From Methylobacterium frigidaeris (GTDB lineage: Bacteria; Pseudomonadota; Alphaproteobacteria; Rhizobiales; Beijerinckiaceae): 64,000 nucleotides of DNA. Every line of letters starts with the position of its first letter. The stretch's first letter is position 1. The position numbers and the translations under genes are program-made. Under the pieces are notes generated by a model. It saw only the letters and a list, made by a program, of their open reading frames with translations. It was not told the DNA's origin and made no database searches. The stretch is taken from positions 186,001 to 250,000 of the forward strand of contig NZ_BPQJ01000006.1 in assembly GCF_022179185.1 (NCBI RefSeq), written 5' to 3'. Shown here in pieces: positions 9,457 through 17,763 of this stretch.

Positions 9457-10257
9457 ATGGCGACCCGTACCATCTCGGCCCTGTTCGACAGCTACGACGA
9501 TGCCTCCGCGGCGGTGCGGAAGGTGGAGGCGGCCGGCGTGCCGCATTCCGACATTAGCATCGTGGCCAACAACCAGGGCGAGCGCTATTCCGGCCATATC
9601 GGCCGAGACGACACGACCACCGGCGAGACCGCGCACGACGCCTCCAATGGCGCCGGAGCCGGTGCCTCGCTCGGCACCGTGCTCGGCGGCGGCGCCGGCC
9701 TGCTCACCGGCCTCGGCCTGCTCGCCATCCCGGGCGTCGGCCCGGTGGTCGCCGCGGGCTGGCTCGTCGCGACGCTCACCGGCGCCGGCGTCGGCGCGGC
9801 GGCGGGCGGGTTGATCGGCTCCCTCACCGGGGCGGGCCTGAGCGAGGAGCACGCCCACACCTACGCCGAAGGCGTGCGCCGCGGCGGCACCCTGGTCACC
9901 GTGCGGGCGGACGACGCCCATGCCGACCGGGTCAACAGCATCCTCAAGGAGCACGGCTCGGTCGACATGGACGACCGCACCCGCGGCTGGCGCCAGGAGG
10001 GCTGGACCGGCCGCCACGACGAGACCGCTCCCTCGCTGACCAATCCGGCGGCGGTCGCCGGCGGCTCGTCGGCGGTGGGCGCGGCTGGCAGCACCACCAC
10101 CGGCCTCAATACCGGCGGCATGCCCTTCGCGGCCGGCGCCCCGCCGACCACCCAGGCGGTCGATGCCGGGCTGCCCGGCACCACCCGCGAGCGCCATGTC
10201 GGCATCGAGGACGAGCTGCCCCCGGCCCGTCAGCCGATGGGCACCGAGCGGCGCTGA
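9457..10257 (+). CDS. General-stress-protein-17M-like glycine-zipper membrane protein
   Basis: A 266-aa protein. The N-terminal 40 residues (ISALFDSYDDASAAVRKVEA) match the YflT/GSP17M stress-protein module. The middle, about residues 70-130, is a Gly/Ala-rich hydrophobic hairpin resembling glycine-zipper membrane segments. Next comes VRRGGTLVTVRADDAHADRV (the usual continuation of this family) and a low-complexity Gly/Thr/Ala tail. The start was taken at the second ATG (9457) because GAGG lies about 9 bases upstream; the ATG at 9442 lacks one. Family members are usually induced by general stress. Here it follows an exported PepSY-like gene and precedes a strong terminator. Biochemical function is unknown. 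Confidence 0.72.
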   Translation: MATRTISALFDSYDDASAAVRKVEAAGVPHSDISIVANNQGERYSGHIGRDDTTTGETAHDASNGAGAGASLGTVLGGGAGLLTGLGLLAIPGVGPVVAAGWLVATLTGAGVGAAAGGLIGSLTGAGLSEEHAHTYAEGVRRGGTLVTVRADDAHADRVNSILKEHGSVDMDDRTRGWRQEGWTGRHDETAPSLTNPAAVAGGSSAVGAAGSTTTGLNTGGMPFAAGAPPTTQAVDAGLPGTTRERHVGIEDELPPARQPMGTERR

Positions 10258-10281
10258 ACCGCACTCCATCGACGTGAGCAT

Positions 10282-10318
10282 GCGGCGGCAGGGGCGACCC
10301 TGCCGCCGCTTCCTTTTG
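10282..10318 (+). terminator. Rho-independent terminator
   Basis: A perfect 12-bp stem (10282-10293 with 10298-10309) closes a GCGA loop and is followed by TTCCTTTT. It lies 25 bp after the stress-protein gene. The rest of the 280-bp gap to the LysE gene shows nothing else. Confidence 0.85.
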
Positions 10319-10537
10319 CGCGCCACGTAGCCGGTGCGCCAATCCCCGGACCGCCGGATTGCCTCTCGACTGTCCGCGCGGCGGGAGCGGACGCCGTCGA
10401 TTGATGGAAAACTTGCCCTCGACATCGCTGAACTGTGCGCCCGCGCACCCCGTCTCCTTCAATCGAATGACGCGCCACGACGGGTTTGGCATCTTTATGG
10501 CACCTGAGCGCCGCCGCAGGCGCCGGGGGAATGCCGG

Positions 10538-11161
10538 ATGTTCGACGCCGATGCGTGGCCCGCCCTGCTGGGGCCGCTCGTCACCGCCTATGCCCCCGTC
10601 CTCGCCGCGCCCGGGCCCAACCTGCTGGTGGTGCTGCGCGCGAGCGTCACGGCGCCTGGGCGCGGCCCGGTCGTCGCCGCGCTCGGGGTCGCGTGCGGCG
10701 CCGGGCTGGTGGCGGCGTTCGCCGGGCTCGGCGCCTCGCTCCTGCCGGCCGGGCGGCTCGTCACCGTCGTCGGCACCGTGGTGTTCGCACTGCTGATGCT
10801 GCGCGCCGCCTATCGGCTGGCGAGCGGCCGGGCCGGCCTTCCGGACGATCCGGCGCGGCTCGTGCCGGGGCGCGATGCCGGTACCTTCGCCCTCGGGCTC
10901 GGAGCGGCGGTGACCAACCCGGTCAGCTTCACCTTCTTCGCCGGCTTCTTCCTGGCCCATCCGGACCGGGCGGCCGTGCCGGTGGCGGGGGCCGCGGTGT
11001 TCTGCATGGCGGCGGCGTGGTTCGGCCTCGTTGGCTTCGTCCTCGCACGGCCGGCCTGCCGGGCGCGTCTCGCCGGCACCGGGCGCCTCGCCCGCCTCGT
11101 CCTGGCGGGGCTCCTCGTCGCCTGCGCGGCGCTCGCGATCTGGCGCGCCCTCCCAATGTGA
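10538..11161 (+). CDS. LysE/RhtB family exporter
   Basis: A 207-aa inner-membrane protein of the LysE/RhtB amino-acid exporter superfamily. The N-terminal signature PGPNLLVVLRASVTA (residues 25-39) followed by GVACGAGLVAAFAGLG is diagnostic. Six hydrophobic segments can be drawn, and AVTNPVSFTFFAGFF matches the conserved fourth-helix N-P motif. Members export basic or neutral amino acids or homoserine lactones; the substrate here is unknown. ATGs occur at 10531 and 10538. The latter is in frame and has GGGGGA upstream. The exported NHL protein gene follows 63 bp downstream on the same strand. Confidence 0.87.
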   Translation: MFDADAWPALLGPLVTAYAPVLAAPGPNLLVVLRASVTAPGRGPVVAALGVACGAGLVAAFAGLGASLLPAGRLVTVVGTVVFALLMLRAAYRLASGRAGLPDDPARLVPGRDAGTFALGLGAAVTNPVSFTFFAGFFLAHPDRAAVPVAGAAVFCMAAAWFGLVGFVLARPACRARLAGTGRLARLVLAGLLVACAALAIWRALPM

Positions 11162-11224
11162 GCGCTGGCACGATCCGGTGATCCTCCCTTACAGTGGCGG
11201 CAACAACCATACCGGGAGGAACCC

Positions 11225-12340
11225 ATGCGCTGGATCGCCGTCCTCGTCGCCCTCGTCTGCGCGGCTCCCTGCGCGGCTCCGGCCCTGGCCGAGGAGCCGC
11301 CGACGTTCCGGGTCGACCCGTCCTGGCCGAAGCCCTTGCCGAACAACTGGATCATGGGCCAGGCCGCGGGCGTCGCGGTGGATGCCGAGGACCACGTCTG
11401 GGTGATCCAGCGCCCGCGCACGCTGACCGACGACGAGAAGGCCGCGAGCCTGACCCCCCCGCGCACCCGCTGCTGCGTCCCGGCCCCGCCGGTCCTGGTG
11501 TTCGACCAGGAGGGCACCCTCATCAAGTCCTGGGGCGGGCCGGGCCAGGGCTACGACTGGCCGCAGAACGAGCACGGCATCCACATCGACCACAAGGGCT
11601 TCGTCTGGCTCGCCGGCAACGGCGAGCAGGACGGGCAGATCCTGAAGTTCACTCGGGACGGCCGCTTCGTGATGCAGATCGGCAAGTCAGGGCCGCAGAC
11701 CAACAGCCGCGACACCACGCGCCTCGGCCGCCCGGCCAACATGCAGGTCGATCCGGAGACGAACGAACTCTACGTCGCGGACGGCTACTACAATCACCGG
11801 GTCATCGTGTTCGACGCCGAGACCGGGGCGTTCAAGCGGATGTGGGGCGCCTACGGCGAGCCCCCGACCGACGAGGCGCAGGGGCCCTACGACCCGGCGG
11901 CGCCGCTGCCTCGACAGTTCCGCAACCCGGTCCACTGCATCCAGGTCGCCCGTGACGGCCTCGTCTACGTCTGCGACCGCACCAACGACCGGGTCCAGGT
12001 CTTCCGCCGCGACGGCACCTTCGTGAAGGAGTTCCGGGTCGAGCCGCAGACCCGGGCCAACGGCTCGGTCTGGGAGCTCGCCCTGTGGCCGGACGAGGCG
12101 CAGACCTACCTGATGAACGCCGACGGCGCCAACAACGAGGTCCGTACCCTGAGGCGGGAGGACGGCACGGTCCTCGGCCGCTTCGGCCGCAACGGCCGGA
12201 TGGCCGGCGACTTCCACTGGGTGCACAACCTCGCGGTCGATTCCCGCGGAAACGTCTTCACCACCGAGGTCGATACCGGCAAGCGGGCGCAGAAGTTCCT
12301 GTTCCAGGGCACCATGGTGCTGCGCAAGCGCACGCCGTGA
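11225..12340 (+). CDS. Exported NHL-repeat beta-propeller protein
   Basis: A 371-aa protein with a Sec signal peptide (1-22, ending ALAEE) and a six-bladed NHL-type propeller over the rest. Blades show as repeated hydrophobic-D-x-x-G-x-V/L segments: GVAVDAEDHVWVI, GIHIDHKGFVWLAG, MQVDPETNELYVADG, HCIQVARDGLVYVCD and LAVDSRGNVFTTEV. This layout is shared by peptidyl-alpha-hydroxyglycine lyase-like and other periplasmic propellers. No catalytic set that I can name with confidence is visible. A Cys-Cys pair sits near residue 80. GGGAGG precedes the ATG. It converges on the FUSC gene, with only six bases between stop codons. Location periplasmic; function unknown. Confidence 0.75.
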   Translation: MRWIAVLVALVCAAPCAAPALAEEPPTFRVDPSWPKPLPNNWIMGQAAGVAVDAEDHVWVIQRPRTLTDDEKAASLTPPRTRCCVPAPPVLVFDQEGTLIKSWGGPGQGYDWPQNEHGIHIDHKGFVWLAGNGEQDGQILKFTRDGRFVMQIGKSGPQTNSRDTTRLGRPANMQVDPETNELYVADGYYNHRVIVFDAETGAFKRMWGAYGEPPTDEAQGPYDPAAPLPRQFRNPVHCIQVARDGLVYVCDRTNDRVQVFRRDGTFVKEFRVEPQTRANGSVWELALWPDEAQTYLMNADGANNEVRTLRREDGTVLGRFGRNGRMAGDFHWVHNLAVDSRGNVFTTEVDTGKRAQKFLFQGTMVLRKRTP

Positions 12341-12346
12341 CGGCGC

Positions 12347-13471
12347 TCACCCCTCGCCGCCGGCCTCTGGCCCGGAGAAGTCGGCCGCCCGCGCCGCGAG
12401 GTCGTCGAGGTTGCGCCGGAGCTGCTCCAGGCTGAAGGCGAGCCAGAAGATGCGGCCGACGCCGTCGGTGGACAAGGTCCGGGTCACCTGGCGCTGGCGC
12501 ATCCCGTCGATGGCCTCGCGATAACCGGCGATCGCCGCCGCGAGGGCCGCATCGTCGCCGGCGGGGCGTCGCCCGGCGCCGAGCGCGTCGGCGAGGTCCC
12601 GCAGGCGCGCGGCCGCCGCCCGGGCGGCCACGCCCCAAGCCTCGGCGAGATGGACCCGCAGCACGTCCTCGTCGGCCTCGGCGATGGCGCGGCGCAGGAG
12701 CACGAGGTCGTGGCGCAGGCGCATCAGGGTGCGCAGCAGCGGGTCCGGATCGGGGGCGGCCGAGAGCCGGCTGCGGCGCTCGCGGGCGGCCTCGCCCGCC
12801 AGGGTCTCGAGGCGCGCGAGGCTCCGGCGAACCGCCGGCGGCAGGGCCTTGGCCTCCGGCGTCTCCTCCGCGTCGAGGCGCGCGAGGGCGTCGAGCTGGC
12901 CGGCGAGCAGGCGCGCGAGGTTCGCGGCCTGGCCCGTCACCGCCCGGGCCGCCCTGGCCGGCGCCACCAGGAGCGAGACGGCGAGGCCGACGACGCAGCC
13001 GAGCCCGATCTCCAGGATCCGGTCGAGGGCGAAGGCGAGGGGGCCCAGCGTCGAGCCGGTGGTGGAGAGGAGCACGATGATGGCGGTGATCGGCGCGATG
13101 CGGAACCCCGCCGAGACCGCCGCCGCGAAGGTGAGGGGCGCCACCGCCACGAACAGGGCCGCGAAGGTCGAGGCGCCGCCGTGATGCGGGATCGCGAAGG
13201 CGACCGCGCCGCCGTAGCAGGCGCCGAGGACCGAGCCGAGGAACCGGTCGAGCGCCGCCTTGAGCGAGCCGCCGACGCTGCTCTGCGTGACGATGAGCGC
13301 GGTGATGACCGCCCAGTAGCCCTGCGGCAGCCCGCAGGCCTCCGCCAGCACGAAGGTCGCGAGGCTCGCCACGGTCATCCGCAGCCCCTGCGTCAGGCGC
13401 GGCCGCTGGCGGCCGAGCCAGCGCCGCAGGCTGTCGGGGAGGCGCCGGAGGCTGTCCGGGAGTGAGGCCAT
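12347..13471 (-). CDS. FUSC family (aromatic acid efflux-like) membrane protein
   Basis: A 374-aa inner-membrane protein of the fusaric-acid-resistance/aromatic acid exporter superfamily. The N-terminal half has about six hydrophobic helices, including ACGLPQGYWAVITALIV and QSSVGGSLKAALDRFLGSVLGA, which match the family's Y-W-x-x-(I/L)-T-x-x-(I/L)-V plus R-x-x-G-(T/S) signature. The C-terminal half (about 190-374) is a soluble, Ala/Arg/Leu-rich helical domain. Full-length AaeB or YccS proteins are near 700 aa with two membrane modules; this is the common half-size form that probably dimerises. It has no adjacent AaeA-type membrane-fusion protein. Substrate unknown. Confidence 0.82.
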   Translation of the reverse strand: MASLPDSLRRLPDSLRRWLGRQRPRLTQGLRMTVASLATFVLAEACGLPQGYWAVITALIVTQSSVGGSLKAALDRFLGSVLGACYGGAVAFAIPHHGGASTFAALFVAVAPLTFAAAVSAGFRIAPITAIIVLLSTTGSTLGPLAFALDRILEIGLGCVVGLAVSLLVAPARAARAVTGQAANLARLLAGQLDALARLDAEETPEAKALPPAVRRSLARLETLAGEAARERRSRLSAAPDPDPLLRTLMRLRHDLVLLRRAIAEADEDVLRVHLAEAWGVAARAAAARLRDLADALGAGRRPAGDDAALAAAIAGYREAIDGMRQRQVTRTLSTDGVGRIFWLAFSLEQLRRNLDDLAARAADFSGPEAGGEG

Positions 13472-13619
13472 GGCCGGGTCAGAGCGGGTGCGGGCCGCCG
13501 AGTCAATCGGCGCAGTGCCGGTTCGGGTGTGATCGCGCCGTCATGCGGGCTTTACCGCACCCGTGCGATATCCGTACGACAGAAGGGTTGACGGCAACGC
13601 AAGGGTCAGGGCGGTGACG

Positions 13620-14384
13620 ATGCGCAAGATCGTGGGGGTTGTGGGCGTTCTGGCCGCGCTGGCGGCAGGGCCGGCGGAGGCGCGGTCCTTGTCCGCGATC
13701 AAGCAGGACGGCACGCTGCGGGTCGGCCTGACCGGCGACTATGCGCCCTATTCCCTGCGCCTGCCCGACGGCACCATCAAGGGCGCCGACGTGGTCATGG
13801 CCGGCGAGCTCGCCAAGGCGCTGGGCGTCAGGGTCGAGATCGTCCCGACGACCTGGAAGACCCTGAAGGACGACCTGCTCTCCGACCGCTACGACGTCGC
13901 GATGGGGGGCGTTACCGTCACGCCCGATCGGGCCTCGGTAGGCGACTTCTCGGTACCGGTTCTGACCGACGGCAAGCGCCCGATCGTGCGCTGCTCCGAC
14001 AAGGACCGCTTCATCTCGATCAAGGACATCGACAAGCCGGAGGTCCGCGTCGTGGTCAATCCCGGCGGCACCAACCAGCGCTTCGCCGACGCCAACTTCC
14101 CGCACGCCTCGGTGCGGCTGTTTCCCGACAACCGCGCCATCTTCAAGGAGGTGGCCGAGGGCCGCGCCGACGTGATGGTCACCGACGGCACCGAGGTCGA
14201 CTACCAGTCGCGGTTGAATGCCGGCGTGCTCTGCCCGGCGGCCGTGCCCGAGGCCTTCAACAAGAACGACAAGGCCCTGTGGATGACCCGCGACCCGGCC
14301 CTGAAGGCGGCGGTCGACGAGTGGCTGTCGAAGACCCTGAAGAGCGGCGCCTACGCCAAGGCCTTGGCCAAGGCGGCGGAGTAG
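13620..14384 (+). CDS. Periplasmic PheC-like cyclohexadienyl dehydratase / amino-acid-type solute-binding protein
   Basis: A 254-aa exported protein with a signal peptide (residues 1-22, cleaving after EAR). The mature part is a two-lobed type II binding protein. The pattern LRVGLTGDYAPYSLR, VPTTWKTLKDDLLSDRYD, MGGVTVTPDR, VVNPGGTNQRFAD and ADVMVTDGTEVD follows PheC, the periplasmic enzyme that makes phenylpyruvate from prephenate, more closely than ordinary ABC binding proteins. The Glu after TDGT lies where PheC has its catalytic Glu. No ABC permease is adjacent, which favours an enzyme. The ATG at 13620 was chosen because it begins the signal peptide. A strong hairpin follows the stop. Confidence 0.75.
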   Translation: MRKIVGVVGVLAALAAGPAEARSLSAIKQDGTLRVGLTGDYAPYSLRLPDGTIKGADVVMAGELAKALGVRVEIVPTTWKTLKDDLLSDRYDVAMGGVTVTPDRASVGDFSVPVLTDGKRPIVRCSDKDRFISIKDIDKPEVRVVVNPGGTNQRFADANFPHASVRLFPDNRAIFKEVAEGRADVMVTDGTEVDYQSRLNAGVLCPAAVPEAFNKNDKALWMTRDPALKAAVDEWLSKTLKSGAYAKALAKAAE

Positions 14385-14390
14385 ACGCAA

Positions 14391-14422
14391 CGCGCGCCCG
14401 GCAGCGAGGGGCCGGGCGCGCG
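14391..14422 (+). terminator. Hairpin terminator after PheC-like gene
   Basis: A perfect 12-bp GC stem (14391-14402 with 14411-14422) with an 8-base loop lies six bases after the stop codon. There is no T-run. Confidence 0.7.
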
Positions 14423-14533
14423 TGACGATTCGCGAACGGGACGGAACCACCCTCCGCCCTTTCCGGACGACCGTCGCGAAGCGCAACGAGATCCGGGACA
14501 GGGCGGAGAATGTGAAGCAAGGCTTGGAAAACC

Positions 14534-14566
14534 ACGCTGTCCGGACGATCACCGTCCGGACAGCGT
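14534..14566. terminator. Hairpin between convergent genes
   Basis: A perfect 14-bp stem (14534-14547 with 14553-14566, loop ATCAC) lies 22 bp beyond the DctQM stop, in the gap between convergent transcripts. Probably terminates the TRAP operon from the minus strand and backs up the plus-strand one. Confidence 0.7.
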
Positions 14567-14588
14567 CATCGTGACACGGCCCTGCCTC

Positions 14589-16472
14589 TCACTTCGCCAG
14601 GAAGCCGATCGAGATCCACGGCACCAGGATCACCACCACGAGGCCGGCCAGCAGCGCCAGCATGTAGCCGACGATCGGCCGGATGCCGGCATCGGGATGG
14701 ATCCGGCTGATCGCGCAGGCGGCGTAGTACCCGACGCCGAAGGGCGGCGCGAACAGGCCGACACCCATCGCCAGGATCACCACCATCGCGTAGTGCACCT
14801 CGTGCACGCCGACCTGGCGGGCGATCGGGAACAGCAGCGGGCCGAACAGCACGATCGCCGGGATGCCCTCCAGCACCGAGCCCAGGATCACGAAGGCCAC
14901 CGCCGAGACGATCAGGAAGCCGAGCGCCCCGCCGGGCAGGCTCTTCATCATCACGGCGAGGCTCTGCGAGAACCCCGACTGGGTCAGTGCCCAGGCCATG
15001 CCGGTCGCCGCCCCGATGATCAGCAGGATCGCCCCCGACAGCGAGGCGGTCGAGACCAGCATCGGATAGACCCGGCGCCAGTCGAACTGGCGGTAGATCA
15101 GCAGGCCGGCGAGGATCGCGTAGACGATGCCGATGGTCGAGACTTCCGTTGCGGTCGCCACGCCTTCCACCACCGCGGCGCGGATGACGAAGGGCAGCGC
15201 GATCGCCGGGAAGGCGATGACCAGCGCGCGGCCGATCTCGCCCTTGGTGGCGCGCTTGACGTGGCTCAGGTCCTCGCCCCGGTAGCGCCACCAGACCAGC
15301 ATGCAGAGCGTGATGCCGAGCACGACGCCTGGCATCAGGCCTCCGGTGAAGAGCGCGGTGATCGACACGCCGGTCACCGACCCGATGGTGATGAGCACCA
15401 GGGAGGGCGGAATGGTCTCGGTCTGCGCGCCGGTGGCGGCCAGCAGCGCGACGAGGTCGCCCTCCTTGGCGCCGCGCTTCTTCATCTCGGGGAAGAGCAC
15501 GGGCGCCACCGCCGCCATGTCGGCGGCCTTGGAGCCCGAAATCCCTGAGACCAGGTACATCGCGCCGACCAGCACGTAGTGCAGGCCGCCGCGGACGTGG
15601 CCCAGCAGGCTGGCGAGGAAGCCGACCATGGCCTTGGCCATGCCGGTCATCTCGATGAGCAGGCCGAGGAAGACGAAGAGCGGCACGGCGAGCAGGATGA
15701 GGTGGCTCATTCCCTCGTCCATGCGCCCGATCACCACCATGGCGGGGGCCCGGGTCGTCAGCATCAGGTAGCCGAAGGTAGCGAGCCCGAACGCGAAGGC
15801 GATCGGCACGCCGGTGAAGACCAGGGCGCCGACACCGAGGACGAAGAAGATCAGCAGGTTCCAATTGCCGAGGGTACGAAGCACCGGTTCGGCGAGCCAG
15901 AGCGCCGCGATGATGCCGGCGGTCAGGGCGAGGGCGCCGACTGCGTGGCGCCAGTCGGCGCACTCGATCAGCCGCAGGGTCGCCACGACCAGCATCAGGG
16001 CGAAGCCGACCGGCAGGGCGGCGGCGCGCCAGGCATTGGTGATCTCGAGCGCCGGCGTCTGGACGAAGATCTCTTCCTCCGCGAACTCGTAGGCCGGATG
16101 CAGCAGCATCACCACGAAGGCGAGGCCGGCAGCGAGCGCCACCGCCTCCAGGAAGGCCTGGGTCCTCGGCGAGGCCATGCTGACGAGCGCGGTCATCCGC
16201 ATGTGCTCGGCGCGGCGGTAGGCCACCACCGAGCCGAGCATGGCGAGCCACAGGAACAGGATCGAGGCGAGTTCGTCCGACCAGACGATCGGCGCGTGGA
16301 AGACGTAGCGGCTGACGACGCCCGCGAGGAGCACCACCACCTCGGCCACCACCAGCAGGGCGGCGGGTATCTCGATCAGCGGGCCGAGGGCGCTGTCGAT
16401 CGAGCGCGCCCAGGCGCGTTTGGCGGAGGCCGCCGGCAGGGCCGGCGTCTCCGTCGCGATGTCGACGTGCAT
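14589..16472 (-). CDS. TRAP transporter permease, fused small (DctQ) and large (DctM) subunits
   Basis: A 627-aa inner-membrane protein. Residues 25-185 form the four-helix DctQ small subunit (ends near DELASILFLWLAMLGSVVAY and the following helices). From about 195 the DctM large subunit begins, with about twelve helices and typical segments TGVPIAFAFGLATFG, VPLFVFLGLLIE, SGISGSKAADMAAVAP and ATGAQTETIPPSLVLI. Together they use an ion gradient to import the ligand delivered by the periplasmic binding protein. The start is 12 bp after the dctP stop, with GAGGGAGG upstream. It is the last gene of the catabolic cluster that begins with the SDR at 21324. The DctQ-DctM fusion is a known variant. 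Confidence 0.93.
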   Translation of the reverse strand: MHVDIATETPALPAASAKRAWARSIDSALGPLIEIPAALLVVAEVVVLLAGVVSRYVFHAPIVWSDELASILFLWLAMLGSVVAYRRAEHMRMTALVSMASPRTQAFLEAVALAAGLAFVVMLLHPAYEFAEEEIFVQTPALEITNAWRAAALPVGFALMLVVATLRLIECADWRHAVGALALTAGIIAALWLAEPVLRTLGNWNLLIFFVLGVGALVFTGVPIAFAFGLATFGYLMLTTRAPAMVVIGRMDEGMSHLILLAVPLFVFLGLLIEMTGMAKAMVGFLASLLGHVRGGLHYVLVGAMYLVSGISGSKAADMAAVAPVLFPEMKKRGAKEGDLVALLAATGAQTETIPPSLVLITIGSVTGVSITALFTGGLMPGVVLGITLCMLVWWRYRGEDLSHVKRATKGEIGRALVIAFPAIALPFVIRAAVVEGVATATEVSTIGIVYAILAGLLIYRQFDWRRVYPMLVSTASLSGAILLIIGAATGMAWALTQSGFSQSLAVMMKSLPGGALGFLIVSAVAFVILGSVLEGIPAIVLFGPLLFPIARQVGVHEVHYAMVVILAMGVGLFAPPFGVGYYAACAISRIHPDAGIRPIVGYMLALLAGLVVVILVPWISIGFLAK

Positions 16473-16484
16473 CGTTTGCCTCCC

Positions 16485-17498
16485 TCAGGCCAGTTTGCCG
16501 GAGACTGCCTCGAGGTGCTCCCAGGCCGCGTCGCCGTACTTGCTCTTCCAGTCCTTGTAGAAGGTCGTGCGGCCGAGCGCATCGCGAAATTTTTGGCGAT
16601 CGACCTCGATGAAGGTGATTCCCTTGGATCCGAGCTCCTTGATGAGGGATTCGCTGAGCTTGACGATGTCGGCGCGCTGGTCGTCGGCCGAGCGGTCGAG
16701 CTCGCGGGACACGAGGGCGCGCAGGTCCTCGGGCAGGCGCTGGACCGCCTTCTTGTTGCCGAGCATCCAGTAGCCGTCCCAGACGTGACCGGTGAGGCTG
16801 CAGGTCTTCTGCACCTCGTAGAGCCGGGTCGTGGCGATGATCGCGAGCGGGTTCTCCTGGCCCTCGAAGATCTTGGTCTGCAACGCCGAGTACAGCTCGT
16901 TGAAGTTGAGCGGCGCGGCGCCCGCCTCGAACGCCTTGAACAGCGACGTCAGCATCGGCGACGGCGGGACGCGGATCTTGAAGCCCTTCAGGTCCTCCGG
17001 GGTGCGAATCTCCTTGGTCGAGGAGGTGATCTGCCGGAAGCCGTTGTCCCAGATCTTCGAGACGGTCTGGATCGGCGTCTTGGCGATCTGCTCGCGGACA
17101 TACGTGCCGAGGCCGCCATCCATCGCCTTCCAGACCTCGTTGTAGTCCTTGAACGCGAAGCCGGTATTCGGCAGCGCTGCGGCGGGAACGAAGGTCGAGA
17201 GGATCGAGGTCGAGAGATTGAAGAACTCGACGCTGCCGTTGCGCACCTGCGACAGAAGGTCGGTGTCGGAGCCGAGCTGGTTGGCAGGAAAGAGCTTGAT
17301 GTCGAGGCGGCCGTTCGAGGCCTCGCGGATGCGGTTCAGCGCCTCCTGCACCCGGATGTTGACCGGGTGGGTCGGATCCTGGCCGGTGGCGAGCTTGTAC
17401 TCGAACTCGGCGGCGCGGACCGGCCGGGTGAAGACCGTGGCGAGGGGCAGGGCCGCGGCGCCGGCGAGGAGGGTGCGGCGGGAGAGGGCTTGGCTCAT
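16485..17498 (-). CDS. TRAP transporter solute-binding protein (DctP family)
   Basis: A 337-aa periplasmic binding protein for the adjacent DctQM permease. Residues 1-30 form a signal peptide with a twin-arginine-like SRRTLLAG and a cleavage site after VRAAE. The mature protein shows the DctP pattern: FEYKLATGQDPTHPVN at the start, FPANQLGSDTDLLSQVRNGS, and a VP-PS region IRVPPSPMLTSLF with the conserved Arg that usually contacts a ligand carboxylate. That favours a sugar acid or other carboxylate ligand. The start was chosen at MSQAL (GAGGAAG upstream); the frame is open 21 codons further up. A 265-bp gap with REP-like repeats separates it from the dehydrogenase gene. Confidence 0.93.
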   Translation of the reverse strand: MSQALSRRTLLAGAAALPLATVFTRPVRAAEFEYKLATGQDPTHPVNIRVQEALNRIREASNGRLDIKLFPANQLGSDTDLLSQVRNGSVEFFNLSTSILSTFVPAAALPNTGFAFKDYNEVWKAMDGGLGTYVREQIAKTPIQTVSKIWDNGFRQITSSTKEIRTPEDLKGFKIRVPPSPMLTSLFKAFEAGAAPLNFNELYSALQTKIFEGQENPLAIIATTRLYEVQKTCSLTGHVWDGYWMLGNKKAVQRLPEDLRALVSRELDRSADDQRADIVKLSESLIKELGSKGITFIEVDRQKFRDALGRTTFYKDWKSKYGDAAWEHLEAVSGKLA

Positions 17499-17601
17499 GG
17501 GGCTTCCTCGATGAAAGGGGGAGGGCCGGTTGGGTCGGCCTCTGACGCACGTATTCGACACGTCCGCAGCGCAGCTGCAGATTCGGGAAGAACCGGGGGA
17601 T

Positions 17602-17752
17602 CCCCTCTCCTGTTTGGGAGAGGATTAGGGGTAGGAGTGGCGCGCTTCCGCAGTAAATCTTTGGCCGTCCTGCTGGCAGCGGAATGATCGAAGCTAGGTT
17701 TCGAACGGCCGCCGCCCTCACAGACGCCCCTCTCCCGCACGGGAGAGGGGAG
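17602..17752. repeat. REP-like composite element C
   Basis: Two hairpins flank a short spacer. The left unit (17602-17640) contains a 7-bp stem CCTCTCC/GGAGAGG. The right unit is a perfect 11-bp stem, 17727-17737 with 17740-17750. Read on the other strand, the left unit (CCTACCCCTAATCCTCTCCC) matches the layout of the composite elements at 38494 and 43419. The right hairpin may also end the dehydrogenase transcript. The rest of this 265-bp gap shows no gene. Confidence 0.7.
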
Positions 17753-17763
17753 GTGCGCTCTAC

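Noticed and set aside
15579..17687. Plus-strand frame of about 700 codons over the TRAP genes
   Set aside because: Antisense to dctP and dctQM; the translation is low-complexity Asp/His/Arg/Gly sequence.
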